Origin: JBOGZD01 sp050697155
GTDB lineage: Bacteria > Actinomycetota > Thermoleophilia > Solirubrobacterales > 70-9
DNA length: 25,425 nt
NCBI GenBank assembly: GCA_050697155.1
Contig: JBOGZD010000033.1
Location: forward strand, 1-25,425
Direction: 5' to 3'
Shown here: positions 6,763-14,332 of the stretch, piece by piece
Numbering within the stretch: position 1 is the stretch's first letter
Layout of the letters: every line of letters begins with the position of its first letter
Program-made: the position numbers and the translations under genes
Notes under the pieces: model-generated
What the model was told of the DNA's origin: nothing
Databases searched by the model: none
Seen by the model: the letters and a program-made list of their open reading frames with translations, nothing else

Positions 6763-7774
6763 ATTCCTCGGTGCCGACTGGCTTCGCCGGGGCGCGGCGG
6801 CTGCGGCCGAGAGGCAGGCCGGCCGCCTCGCGGGCCTCGTGGTGCAGGTGGGCGCGGCGGCGACGGACGTAGAGGCGGCGTTGCAGGTACAGCGTGCCGA
6901 TGCAGGCGAGGAAGATCGCGCCGAGGTTGAGCCCGAGCTGGGCCATCGCCCCGACCCACTCCTCGCCGTCACCGAGCGCCGCGGCGACGCCGATGTTCGC
7001 CGCCGCGGGGATCGTCGCGACCGAGATCAAGACCCCGACCAGCGCCCCGGACTTGGCGCTGGTCAGCGACAGCACTCCGGCCATCCCTGCCAGGTAGGCG
7101 ACGATGAAGCTGAACGCGTCCGGATCCGAGATGAAGTCGGTGAAGGGGTGGCCCTCCTGGGCGAAGTTCTCGGGGATCAGGTCGACCCAGTCGAGTCCGA
7201 GCGTGAGCAGGAACGTGAGCGTGATCCCGACGGGGAACCCGATCGCAAGCGCGATGAACGAGCGCTTGGCGAGGTCCATGCGCCGCTGCACGGCCGCGAC
7301 GCTTAGCCCCGCGATCGGCCCGAACTCGGGGCCCACCACCATCGCGCCGATGATCAGGACGAGCTGGTCGGTGAGGATGCCGACGCCGGCGATCATCATC
7401 GCCAGCGCCATGAAGGCGAGGAAGCTCGTCGAGAGCTCGATGTTCTCGGACGTGCGCGATTCGACCTCCTCCCAGACGACGGCGTCCGACGGCAATCCCT
7501 CTGCCGCCTTCTCGGCTCTGACCGCGGCCTCGGAGATCTGCGAGTCGATGTCCTCCATGGCGATCGAGCCCTCGGTGTCGACGTTGAGCTCGCGCAGGTC
7601 GGAGACGACCACGCTCGCGTCCTCGCGGGCGACGTCGCAGAGGATCACGTCGCCCTCCGGCCGGTGGGCCGCCCGCTCGAGGTAGATCAGGTTGCAGACC
7701 GAGGGCGTGTTCTCGAGCAGGTCGAGCGCGTGCTCCGCCTGGTAGCTCGGGACCACTATCCGCAGGTGGACCAT
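6761..7774 (-). CDS. DUF389 family membrane protein
   Basis: 337 residues. Residues 1-75 form a soluble alpha/beta domain (MVHLRIVVPSY...LLENTPSVCNLIYLE) typical of the N-terminus of this family. From about residue 115 there are about six membrane segments with the family's conserved Gly/Pro-rich helices (LVLIIGAMVVGPEFGPIAGL; ALVGVLISVATIPAAANIGV). The C-terminus is a cytoplasmic Arg-rich tail. Function is unknown; the family is often called hydrophobic TIGR00341/TIGR00271-like. It breaks the otherwise plus-strand isoprenoid cluster. Its ATG is only 19 bp from the divergent PHP phosphatase start, so the two promoters must overlap each other's coding sequence. Confidence 0.88.
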   Translation of the reverse strand: MVHLRIVVPSYQAEHALDLLENTPSVCNLIYLERAAHRPEGDVILCDVAREDASVVVSDLRELNVDTEGSIAMEDIDSQISEAAVRAEKAAEGLPSDAVVWEEVESRTSENIELSTSFLAFMALAMMIAGVGILTDQLVLIIGAMVVGPEFGPIAGLSVAAVQRRMDLAKRSFIALAIGFPVGITLTFLLTLGLDWVDLIPENFAQEGHPFTDFISDPDAFSFIVAYLAGMAGVLSLTSAKSGALVGVLISVATIPAAANIGVAAALGDGEEWVGAMAQLGLNLGAIFLACIGTLYLQRRLYVRRRRAHLHHEAREAAGLPLGRSRRAPAKPVGTEE

Positions 7775-7781
7775 CGGCGGC

Positions 7782-7787
7782 TAGCTT
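7782..7787 (+). promoter_or_regulatory. Candidate -10 box for a leaderless PHP phosphatase transcript
   Basis: TAGCTT fits the actinobacterial TANNNT -10 consensus and lies 6 nt before the GTG at 7794. No Shine-Dalgarno is present, and only 19 bp separate this start from the divergent DUF389 ATG. This spacing fits transcription starting at the GTG itself. Confidence 0.4.
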
Positions 7788-7793
7788 ACGCGC

Positions 7794-8618
7794 GTGCTCA
7801 CCGACTATCACCTGCACCTGCGCCCGGACGAGCTCGAGGCGAGCGCCGAGGAGCACTTCACCGAGGCGAACGTCGACCGCTATCTCGAGGCCGCGGGAGA
7901 GGCGGGGATCGAGGAGCTCGGGGTCTCCGAGCACATCTACCGCTTCGCCGCCGCGCTCGAGCTCTGGGACCACCCGTTCTGGCGCGAGCAGGCGATCGGC
8001 GACCTCGACTCCTACTGCGACTTCGTCCGCACGACGCCGCTTCGGCTCGGGATCGAGGCGGACTTCATCCCCGGGCGAGAGGACCGGATCGGGTCGCTGC
8101 TCGAGGCGCATGACTTCGACTACGTGGTCGGCTCGGTCCACTTCCTCGGCGACCGCGCGGTCGACCACCCCGGCTACGACATCTGGGACGGGTCCGGTGA
8201 CCCGGATCGGGTCTGGCGGCGGTACTTCGAGACGCTGGGCGAGGCCGCCCGATCCGGGCTGTTCGACATCCTCGCGCACCCGGACCTGGTCAAGGTCTGG
8301 GGCTCGGGGCGGCCGCTGCCCGACCGCGACCCGCGGTTTCACTACGAGCCCGCCGTCGAGGCGATCGCCGATTCTCGGATCGCGGTCGAGGTCTCGACCG
8401 CCGGACTGCGAAAGCCGGTCGGCGAGCTCTACCCTGCCGGCGCGTTCGCCGAGATGTGCCTCGAGGCGGGCGCCGCCTTCTCGCTCTCCTCCGACGCGCA
8501 CGTCCCCGAACACGTCGGCCACGAATACGGGCGTGCGGTCGAGGCGATGCGGGGCTGGGGGATCGAGGAGATCGCGGTGTTCGAGCATCGCCGCCGCCGG
8601 CTGGAGCCGCTCGGATGA
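7794..8618 (+). CDS. PHP-domain phosphatase, histidinol-phosphatase (HisJ)-like
   Basis: 274 residues with the full set of PHP metal-binding motifs in order: DYHLHL (H-x-H) at the N-terminus, VSEHIYRF, the Glu in GIEADFIPG, GSVHFLG, DILAHPDLVKVWG and SDAHVPEHVG near the C-terminus. These bind a trinuclear metal centre that hydrolyses phosphate esters. The closest functional label is histidinol-phosphate phosphatase of histidine synthesis, but PHP proteins of this type also act on other substrates and no histidine genes are nearby. The stop TGA overlaps the ispF ATG (ATGA), so the two are translationally coupled. Confidence 0.88.
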   Translation: MLTDYHLHLRPDELEASAEEHFTEANVDRYLEAAGEAGIEELGVSEHIYRFAAALELWDHPFWREQAIGDLDSYCDFVRTTPLRLGIEADFIPGREDRIGSLLEAHDFDYVVGSVHFLGDRAVDHPGYDIWDGSGDPDRVWRRYFETLGEAARSGLFDILAHPDLVKVWGSGRPLPDRDPRFHYEPAVEAIADSRIAVEVSTAGLRKPVGELYPAGAFAEMCLEAGAAFSLSSDAHVPEHVGHEYGRAVEAMRGWGIEEIAVFEHRRRRLEPLG

Positions 8619-9118
8619 GTGCCGGTGGATTCCCGCTGGGCGCCCGGGTCGGGATCGGCTATGACAGCCACCGGTTCGCCGCCGGCCGCCGCCTGGTGCT
8701 CGGCGGGGTCGAGATCGAGCACGAGGCCGGGCTCGCAGGGCACTCGGACGCCGACGTCCTCACCCACGCGGTGATCGACGCGCTGCTCGGCGCCGCGGGG
8801 CTCGGCGACCTCGGGTCTCAATTCCCCGACGACGAGGAGCGCTGGCGCGACGCCGACTCGATCGACCTGCTGCGCACCGTGCTCGGCCAGCTCCCGGGCG
8901 CCGTGCTCAACGTGGATGCGAGCGTGATCTGCGAGGCACCGAGGCTGGGAGCGCTGCGGGCGAAGATGGAGCGCAACCTCGCGGACGTCCTCGGCGCGCC
9001 GGTCAGCGTCAAGGCGACCACCAACGAGGGCATGGGCTGGATCGGGCGCGGCGAGGGGATCGCCTGTGTCGCCGTCGCGCTGGTCGAGACGGCCGCTCCG
9101 GCGCCAGGCGCCCAATAA
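8615..9118 (+). CDS. ispF: 2-C-methyl-D-erythritol 2,4-cyclodiphosphate synthase
   Basis: Fifth step of the MEP pathway: cyclises CDP-ME 2-phosphate to MEcPP with release of CMP; works as a trimer. 167 residues. The zinc ligands are visible as Asp17 and His19 (GIGYDSHRF) and His51 (LTHAVIDALLG). GDLGSQFPDD and the C-terminal TTNEGMGWIGRGEGI signature follow. The ATG is chosen because it overlaps the preceding TGA and puts the DSH motif at the usual place plus a short extension. The frame is open further upstream, but that is inside the PHP gene. ispD lies about 1.9 kb upstream, separated by DUF389 and the PHP gene, rather than directly adjacent as in many bacteria. Confidence 0.97.
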   Translation: MSAGGFPLGARVGIGYDSHRFAAGRRLVLGGVEIEHEAGLAGHSDADVLTHAVIDALLGAAGLGDLGSQFPDDEERWRDADSIDLLRTVLGQLPGAVLNVDASVICEAPRLGALRAKMERNLADVLGAPVSVKATTNEGMGWIGRGEGIACVAVALVETAAPAPGAQ

Positions 9119-9121
9119 GCT
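9116..9121 (+). promoter_or_regulatory. Candidate -10 box before the acyl-CoA synthetase gene
   Basis: TAAGCT matches TANNNT, overlaps the ispF stop codon (TAA 9116-9118) and lies 8 nt before GTG 9130. No Shine-Dalgarno is seen there. Readthrough from ispF is also possible. Confidence 0.3.
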
Positions 9122-9129
9122 TCCGGTCC

Positions 9130-10770
9130 GTGGATCTGAGGTCGCTCGCCGCCCGCATCCCCGGCGATCCGGTCGGCCAGGTTGCCGACGGCGCGTTCGT
9201 GGTCAAGGTGCTGGTGAACGCGGGAGTGGTCGGCCCGGTGCGCCCGGACCGGGCGGCGCGGATGGCGGTCACCTACGCCCGCTGGGGCAGGAACCCGGCG
9301 ACCGCATCGGCGCTGGCGGCGATCCGCCACGGCGACGAGCCCTATCTCACCGACGAGCTCGGCACGCTCACCTTCGCCGAGGTCGATGCGCGTGCGAACG
9401 CTCTCGCTCGTGCGCTGCGGGAGCGTGGGGTGAGGGAGGGGGACGGGATCGCGCTGATGGCGCGCAACCACCGCGGCTTCGTCGATACGACCCTGGCGAC
9501 CTCGAAGCTCGGCTGCAGCACGCTCTACCTCAACACGATGTTCTCCGGCCCGCAGCTGTCCTCGGTGCTCGAGCGCGAGGGGCCGAGGGCGCTGATCTAC
9601 GACCAGGAGTTCGCCGAGCTGCTCGCGGACGTTTCCGCCGGGATCGACCGCTACGTCTGCTGGCACGACGACGAGCAGCCGTCCGCCGACGAGCGGGTGG
9701 GCGAGCTGATCGACTCGACCGGCTCGGAGCCGATCGATCCGCCGGCGACCGAGCCGCGCTTCGTCATCCTCACCTCGGGCACCACCGGGACGCCGAAGGG
9801 CGCCCAGCGCAAGCCTCCGGCGGGCCTGTCCCCGCTGGCGGGGCTGATCGACGTGATTCCGTTCCGCTCGCGGGAGAAGATGATGATCGCAGCGCCGCTC
9901 TTTCACTCCTGGGGCTTCACCCACCTGGTGCTCAGCCTGACGCTGGCGAACTCGATCGTCCTGCGGCGCAAGTTCGACCCCGAGGAGACGCTCGCGGCGG
10001 TCGAGGAGACCGGCTCGGACACGCTCGCAGTCGTCCCGGTGATGCTGCAGCGAATCCTCCAGCTCGACGACGAGACCCTGGGCGAGTACGAGCTGTCCTC
10101 GTTGAAGATCACCTCGGTGAGCGGCTCGGCGCTTCCGGGCGAGCTCGCGACAGAGTGGATGAACCGCTTCGGCGACACCGTCTACAACCTCTACGGGTCG
10201 ACCGAGGTCGCTTTCGCCACCGTCGCCACGCCGGACGACCTGCGCGCGGCCCCCGGCACCGCCGGGCGTCCGCCGCACGGCACCCTGGTCCGGATCGTCG
10301 ACGAGCACGGCGAGGACGTCCCGCAGGGGAGGACGGGCCGGATCTTCGTCGGCAACGAGATGGCGTTCGAGGGCTACACCGGGGGCGGCTCGAAGGACCT
10401 GCTCGGCGAGCTGCTCTCCTCCGGCGACGTCGGCCACTTCGACGCCGAGGGGCGCCTGTTCATCGACGGCCGCGACGACGAGATGATCGTCTCCGGCGGC
10501 GAGAACGTGTTCCCGCGCGAGGTCGAGGACCTGCTCGCCGGCCACGAGGCGGTCAAGGAGGTCGCCGTGATCGGAGTCGACGACGAGGACTACGGGCAGC
10601 GGCTGAAGGCGTTCGTCGTCCTCAACGAGATCGGCGCCCTCGACGAGGACGAGGCGAAGGCCTACGTGAAGCAGAACCTCGCCGGCTACAAGGTCCCGCG
10701 GGAGATCGACTTCCTCGACTCGCTGCCGCGCAACGCGACCGGCAAGGTGCTCAAGCGCGAGCTGGCCTGA
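9130..10770 (+). CDS. Acyl-CoA synthetase / long-chain fatty-acid-CoA ligase (ANL superfamily)
   Basis: 546 residues. Activates a carboxylic acid with ATP to an acyl-adenylate and transfers it to CoA. All adenylation-domain core motifs are present: the phosphate loop ILTSGTTGTPKGA at about residues 213-225, YGSTEVA at about 354-360, the hinge region GRDDEMIVSGGENVFPREVE near 455-475, and the catalytic C-terminal Lys in PRNATGKVLKREL. The N-terminal 50 residues are a poorly conserved extension like that of mycobacterial FadD2/FadD12-type enzymes. The substrate cannot be read from sequence; a medium- or long-chain fatty acid is likely. It lies upstream of a lipid-modifying operon on the other strand (11493-14249), suggesting a lipid neighbourhood. 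Confidence 0.92.
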   Translation: MDLRSLAARIPGDPVGQVADGAFVVKVLVNAGVVGPVRPDRAARMAVTYARWGRNPATASALAAIRHGDEPYLTDELGTLTFAEVDARANALARALRERGVREGDGIALMARNHRGFVDTTLATSKLGCSTLYLNTMFSGPQLSSVLEREGPRALIYDQEFAELLADVSAGIDRYVCWHDDEQPSADERVGELIDSTGSEPIDPPATEPRFVILTSGTTGTPKGAQRKPPAGLSPLAGLIDVIPFRSREKMMIAAPLFHSWGFTHLVLSLTLANSIVLRRKFDPEETLAAVEETGSDTLAVVPVMLQRILQLDDETLGEYELSSLKITSVSGSALPGELATEWMNRFGDTVYNLYGSTEVAFATVATPDDLRAAPGTAGRPPHGTLVRIVDEHGEDVPQGRTGRIFVGNEMAFEGYTGGGSKDLLGELLSSGDVGHFDAEGRLFIDGRDDEMIVSGGENVFPREVEDLLAGHEAVKEVAVIGVDDEDYGQRLKAFVVLNEIGALDEDEAKAYVKQNLAGYKVPREIDFLDSLPRNATGKVLKRELA

Positions 10771-10771
10771 C

Positions 10772-11089
10772 GTGTCGATGTTCCTCGTCGTGCTCCGGCG
10801 CTCCGGTCCTGAGTGGGACCCGTCGCGGCCGCTGGAGGAGCAGTCCGAGTGGCCCGCGCACGCGGCCTTCATGGACGGGCTCGTGGACACCGGTTTCGTG
10901 ATCCTCGGTGGGCCGCTCGCTGACGAGCACCGCGTGGTCCATGTCGTGGAGGCCGAGTCCGAGGACGCCGTCCGCGCCAGGCTCGCGCAGGATCCGTGGG
11001 CCGAGACCCATCTCCGAATCGACAGGATCGACCCCTGGACGATCCGGCTCGACGGGCGGCACGCCTCAGCCGGGCCCGAAACCCGTTAG
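10772..11089 (+). CDS. YciI-like domain protein
   Basis: 105 residues, starting at GTG one nucleotide after the acyl-CoA synthetase stop, so probably co-translated; an ATG at 10778 is an equally possible start. The pattern MFLVVLRR...HAAFMDGLVDTGFVILGGPL...VVEAESEDAVRARLAQDPW matches the YCII family: a ferredoxin-like fold with a conserved His-containing helix. The family includes a muconolactone isomerase-like dechlorinase and many proteins of unknown role. No function can be assigned. The spacing suggests a link to the acyl-CoA ligase. Confidence 0.75.
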   Translation: MSMFLVVLRRSGPEWDPSRPLEEQSEWPAHAAFMDGLVDTGFVILGGPLADEHRVVHVVEAESEDAVRARLAQDPWAETHLRIDRIDPWTIRLDGRHASAGPETR

Positions 11090-11138
11090 TCGCCCACCGG
11101 CCCGGGTATCCGCTACCTGAAGCAACGAGGAGGTCGCG

Positions 11139-11483
11139 ATGCCACCCCGTGGAGTGAAGAAAGGCACCCAGCGCGCCCGTCAGTACGAGCACGTCAAGAA
11201 GCGCCAGAAGCAGCAGGGCCGCTCGGCGTCGCGCGCCGAGGAGGTCGCGGCGCGTACCGTTCAGAAGGAGCGGGCGCGGAGCGGCGAGTCGAGGCGGCGT
11301 TCGCGCAGCTCGACCCGCGACATCTCCAGCGGCAGGCGCGGCGGGCAGCGCTCCGGCAAGCCCGGGCCGCGCGGACGCACCCGCGAGCAGCTCTACAACG
11401 AGGCGAAGAAGCTCAACATCTCGGGCCGCTCATCGATGAACAAGCGGCAGCTGCTGGCGGCCGTCAACCGCAAGGAGAGCTGA
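11139..11483 (+). CDS. Small basic protein with Rho N-terminal-like domain
   Basis: 114 residues, very rich in Arg, Lys and Ser. The N-terminal half (RQYEHVKKRQKQQG...AEEVAARTVQKERARSGE) matches a conserved actinobacterial family, sometimes mislabelled plasmid stabilization protein. Residues 80-112 (REQLYNEAKKLNISGRSSM...) form a SAP/Rho-N-like helical module that usually binds nucleic acid. A good Shine-Dalgarno (GAGGAGG, 11127-11133) lies 5 nt before the ATG. It probably binds RNA or DNA; nothing more can be said. It ends 9 bp from the convergent SRPBCC gene. Confidence 0.78.
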   Translation: MPPRGVKKGTQRARQYEHVKKRQKQQGRSASRAEEVAARTVQKERARSGESRRRSRSSTRDISSGRRGGQRSGKPGPRGRTREQLYNEAKKLNISGRSSMNKRQLLAAVNRKES

Positions 11484-11492
11484 GCCGAGCCT

Positions 11493-11987
11493 TCAGGTCG
11501 CCGCTCCCTCGCGCTCGCGGCGGCGGCGGGCGGCGTCGGCGCGCAGCTTCTCGTGCTCGACCTGTCGCTTGAGCTGCTGCAGCGAGCGGCGCAGGTGGCT
11601 GCCGACGATCGGCGAAGCGACCAGCTCCGAGAGGTAGCCGGTGATCCCGGCCCCGGCGACCCCATAGGCGAAGCGGAACTCGACCCTGGTGCGACCGCCG
11701 TCGGCCTCCCGTAGGCGCCAGCGGCCACGCTGGTCGACGCCGGTCACCGACGACCAGGCCATGTCGCGCTCCTCCGCCCACTCGACGATCTCGACCAGCC
11801 CGCCGATCTCCGCCGATCCCACCCGCATCAGCATCCGGTAGCGCGCGCCGAGCCCCGACCGCTGCTCGCCGACGACCTCCCAGCGGGTGATCCCGGACAT
11901 GTAGTGCAGCGCGTTGCCCGGGTCGGCGATGTAGTCCCAGACCAATCGCGGCTCGGCCGAGATCACGATCGACTCCTTCAGCCGCAT
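11493..11987 (-). CDS. SRPBCC (START-like) family protein
   Basis: 164 residues from ATG 11987. The frame is open further upstream, but that part is Arg/Pro-rich shadow inside the acyltransferase gene. The pattern (ESIVISAEPRLVWDYIADPG...W..V...GLGARYRM...) is the polyketide cyclase/SRPBCC fold, a deep hydrophobic ligand pocket. The C-terminal 40 residues form a charged helix (LRRSLQQLKRQVEHEKLRADAARRRRE in character). It is the last gene of a three-gene minus-strand operon, 11 bp after the acyltransferase stop, so it may bind or deliver a lipid for that enzyme. That role is inference. Confidence 0.85.
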   Translation of the reverse strand: MRLKESIVISAEPRLVWDYIADPGNALHYMSGITRWEVVGEQRSGLGARYRMLMRVGSAEIGGLVEIVEWAEERDMAWSSVTGVDQRGRWRLREADGGRTRVEFRFAYGVAGAGITGYLSELVASPIVGSHLRRSLQQLKRQVEHEKLRADAARRRREREGAAT

Positions 11988-11998
11988 CGCCCCGACCC

Positions 11999-13009
11999 TC
12001 AGCCGATCACCGGGAAGCGCCGCTCGGCGGCAAGCCCGTCGAGCGCCTCCTGCATCACCCGGGTGACGTGGTCGTAGGCCTCGTCGGGGTCGGGCTCGTC
12101 GCCGAACTGCGCGCGCAGGTCGATCGGCGCCAGGACCTCGATCGTGATCTTCGCCGGCAGCGGGATGTGACCGAGCAGGTCGCCGACGTTGAGGATCCAC
12201 GGCAGCGCGATCGAGATCGGGATCACCTTCAGGCGCAGCAGCCGGTCGGCGCGCAGGGCGCGCGCGAGCCAGGCGCCGCGGCTGAGGAAGAGCGCCGTCT
12301 CCTGGCCGCCGATGGTGACCACGGGGACGATCGGCACGTTCTCGTTCAGCGCCAGGTGGACGAACCCCTTGCGCCCGGCGAACTCGATCCGGTTGCCCTC
12401 CCAGGAGGGCCGGTGGACCTCCCAGTCCCCGCCCGGGAAGACGAGCACCGCGGCGCCGGCGCGCAGCGCCTGGATCGCGTGCTCGTGCGAGGCCGCCATC
12501 GTGCCCCAGCGGCGCAGGAACGGCCCCGCGGGCGAGGCGAGGACTAGGTTGTGGGCGAGCTGGTAGAAGGGGCGCTCGACGCCGAAGTAGGTGGTGAACG
12601 CAAGCGGCAGGACCACCACCTCGGGGGACATGTTGCCGCCGGTGTGGTTGCCGACCAGCAGCACGGGGCCCTTCTCGGGGACGTTGCCGACGTTGCGCAC
12701 CTCGGCTCGGTACCAGAGGCTGGCGACCAGCCAGACGAGCGGCAGGTTGTCGCGGATGTAGTCGGGGTCGCGGTCGTCGAGGTCGGCGCTCAGCCGGCGT
12801 TCGACCCGCCGGCCCACCCCGCGCAGCAACTCGCCCGCAACGCTTCTGCCGGCGTCGAGCACCCCGCCGCCTGCGCGCGCGAGCTCCTCGCCGGCGCGGG
12901 CGATGCCGCCCAGCGGCGCCAGTCGCCGGGAGAGCGGTCGGCCGTCAGCCTGCTCGGGCCCGCCACCACCGTTTCGCTTCGCTCGCTCTGCGAACGCGGT
13001 TCTCGCCAT
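11999..13009 (-). CDS. Phospholipid/glycerol acyltransferase
   Basis: 336 residues. The acyltransferase core begins around residue 90 after an Ala/Gly/Arg-rich N-terminus. VGNHTGGNMSPEVVV corresponds to the NHSGG...PD block of the membrane lysophospholipid acyltransferase-like family, with Glu replacing the usual Asp. VFPGGDWEVHRP and NRIEFAGRKGFVHLAL follow, and then VPIVPVVTIGGQE. The family esterifies lysolipids or diacylglycerol using acyl-CoA on the inner membrane face. Its first 65 bases overlap the 3' end of the hydrolase gene upstream, so a downstream start is possible. Acceptor lipid unknown. Confidence 0.87.
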   Translation of the reverse strand: MARTAFAERAKRNGGGGPEQADGRPLSRRLAPLGGIARAGEELARAGGGVLDAGRSVAGELLRGVGRRVERRLSADLDDRDPDYIRDNLPLVWLVASLWYRAEVRNVGNVPEKGPVLLVGNHTGGNMSPEVVVLPLAFTTYFGVERPFYQLAHNLVLASPAGPFLRRWGTMAASHEHAIQALRAGAAVLVFPGGDWEVHRPSWEGNRIEFAGRKGFVHLALNENVPIVPVVTIGGQETALFLSRGAWLARALRADRLLRLKVIPISIALPWILNVGDLLGHIPLPAKITIEVLAPIDLRAQFGDEPDPDEAYDHVTRVMQEALDGLAAERRFPVIG

Positions 13010-14249
13010 CCGTTGACGATTCTATGTACCGCTCGATCTGGTCGCGAAGCAGCCGGTTGGTGACCTCCGGGAGCTCCACCTGGGGTACGTGACCGCATTC
13101 GTCGAGCACGACCTGGCGCGCCGCCGGCAGCGAGTCCGCGACGTGCGGGGCGAACGCGGCCGGGATCAGGGTGTCCGAGTTGCCCCAGACGAAGAGCGCG
13201 GGCGGGCGCAGCTCCGAGAGGCGGCTCCAGAAGCCCTCCTCGCCGTAGGGCTCGTCGAGGTAGATGTTGCGGGCGGCGGCGAAGAAGGCGACCCGGGCCG
13301 AGCGCGAGCGGTAGGTGCGCAGGAACTCGCCGGCGGCGATGTCGGCGGCGGCTGGATCGAGCCGCTCGGGGCGGGCAAAGAGCGCCCAGAAGTGCTCGCG
13401 AACCCGCGCCGCGCCCAGCGCGTGCGGGATGGCGGCGAGCTCGGGGCGCAGCAGGCGGACCAACGGCACCAGCGCGCGGCTGCGGCGGCGGAAGGCGAGC
13501 GCGGGAGCGAGCAGGCTCAGCGTCGCGACCCGCTCGGGCTCGCGCAGCGCGACCTCGACCGCGACCCGCCCGCCCATCGAGTTGCCGATCAGGTGCGCGC
13601 GCTCGATCGCCATCGCGTCCATGTAGCCGCGGATCGCCGCCGCGAACCAGAGTGCGTCGTAGGGCGCCCGCGCCGGCTTTGCCGACGACCCGAACCCCGG
13701 CAGGTCGAGCGCGTGCACGGTGTGGTCGGGGGCGAGCGCGGCGACCGTCTCGAAGAACGAGGCCTTGTTCGAGCCGAGCCCGTGCAGGCAGATCACCTGC
13801 TCCGGGCCGGCGCCGGCGACCAGGGTCGAGACCCTGGCGACGCCGGTCTCGACCTCGGTCACCTGCAGCAGCGGGTCGCGGTTGCCCGGAAGCCGGAAGA
13901 GCCCCTCGAAGCCGAGCGCGAGGTCGAGGTCGCCGCGCGCGTAGAGGCGGCGCTGCGAGAACGCGTCAAGGCCGGAGCTCCTGCCCTCGCGCAGCGCGAG
14001 CCAGGTCGAGGCGTCGGTGCCGATGATCACGTCGGGCTCGCGGGTGGGCGAGGGACGGACCTCGCAGCGACCCCCGCGGGTGCGCACCTCCCAGGTGCGC
14101 CCGACGTCGCCGAGCCTGATCTGGAAGGTGGCGTCGAACTCCCGGGCGGCGCCGAGGTAGCGGCCGGGAAGCGAGCGGAAGGCCTCCTCTGCCCGCCGGG
14201 CCCGCTGCTCGTGCAGCGAGGTCGCCGCCTGCACCACGGTCCTGCCCAT
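12945..14249 (-). CDS. SCP2-like domain fused to alpha/beta hydrolase
   Basis: 434 residues from ATG 14249; the frame is open upstream, but the extra 35 residues run into the intergenic region and past the cysS start. Residues 20-120 resemble an SCP2 sterol-carrier-like domain (FDATFQIRLGDVGRTWEV...PDVIIGTDASTWLAL...GDLDLAL), a lipid-binding tunnel. Residues 150-410 form an alpha/beta hydrolase with the oxyanion HGLGSNKASF, nucleophile Ser224 in GNSMGG, Asp359 in WGNSDTLIP and His387 in CGHVPQ, so the triad is complete. A hydrolase with a built-in lipid-binding domain, upstream of an acyltransferase, suggests lipid or ester turnover. The last 24 residues overlap the acyltransferase coding sequence. 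Substrate unknown. Confidence 0.88.
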   Translation of the reverse strand: MGRTVVQAATSLHEQRARRAEEAFRSLPGRYLGAAREFDATFQIRLGDVGRTWEVRTRGGRCEVRPSPTREPDVIIGTDASTWLALREGRSSGLDAFSQRRLYARGDLDLALGFEGLFRLPGNRDPLLQVTEVETGVARVSTLVAGAGPEQVICLHGLGSNKASFFETVAALAPDHTVHALDLPGFGSSAKPARAPYDALWFAAAIRGYMDAMAIERAHLIGNSMGGRVAVEVALREPERVATLSLLAPALAFRRRSRALVPLVRLLRPELAAIPHALGAARVREHFWALFARPERLDPAAADIAAGEFLRTYRSRSARVAFFAAARNIYLDEPYGEEGFWSRLSELRPPALFVWGNSDTLIPAAFAPHVADSLPAARQVVLDECGHVPQVELPEVTNRLLRDQIERYIESSTDGENRVRRASEAKRWWRARAG

Positions 14250-14251
14250 CG

Positions 14252-14283
14252 ACCCGCCGACGTTATCGGCCGGCTCGGCGGGT
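14252..14283. promoter_or_regulatory. Inverted repeat just upstream of the SCP2-hydrolase start
   Basis: ACCCGCCGA (14252-14260) and TCGGCGGGT (14275-14283) form a perfect 9-bp inverted repeat with a 14-nt spacer. It begins 2 bp before the minus-strand ATG, inside the 79-bp divergent region shared with cysS. It could be an operator or a leader hairpin hindering the hydrolase ribosome-binding site. Confidence 0.4.
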
Positions 14284-14315
14284 GAGTGTGACCTCGGGGC
14301 GACCGTTTCCGCAAA

Positions 14316-14332
14316 TAGCATCGAATCGATGC
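14316..14332 (+). promoter_or_regulatory. -10 box and 15-nt palindrome over the cysS start
   Basis: TAGCAT (14316-14321) fits TANNNT and lies 7 nt before the cysS ATG, with no Shine-Dalgarno present, as for a leaderless mRNA. GCATCGA-A-TCGATGC (14318-14332) is a perfect odd palindrome overlapping both this box and the start codon. Compare the palindrome at the radA start (ATCGACCGGTCGAT). Confidence 0.4.
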
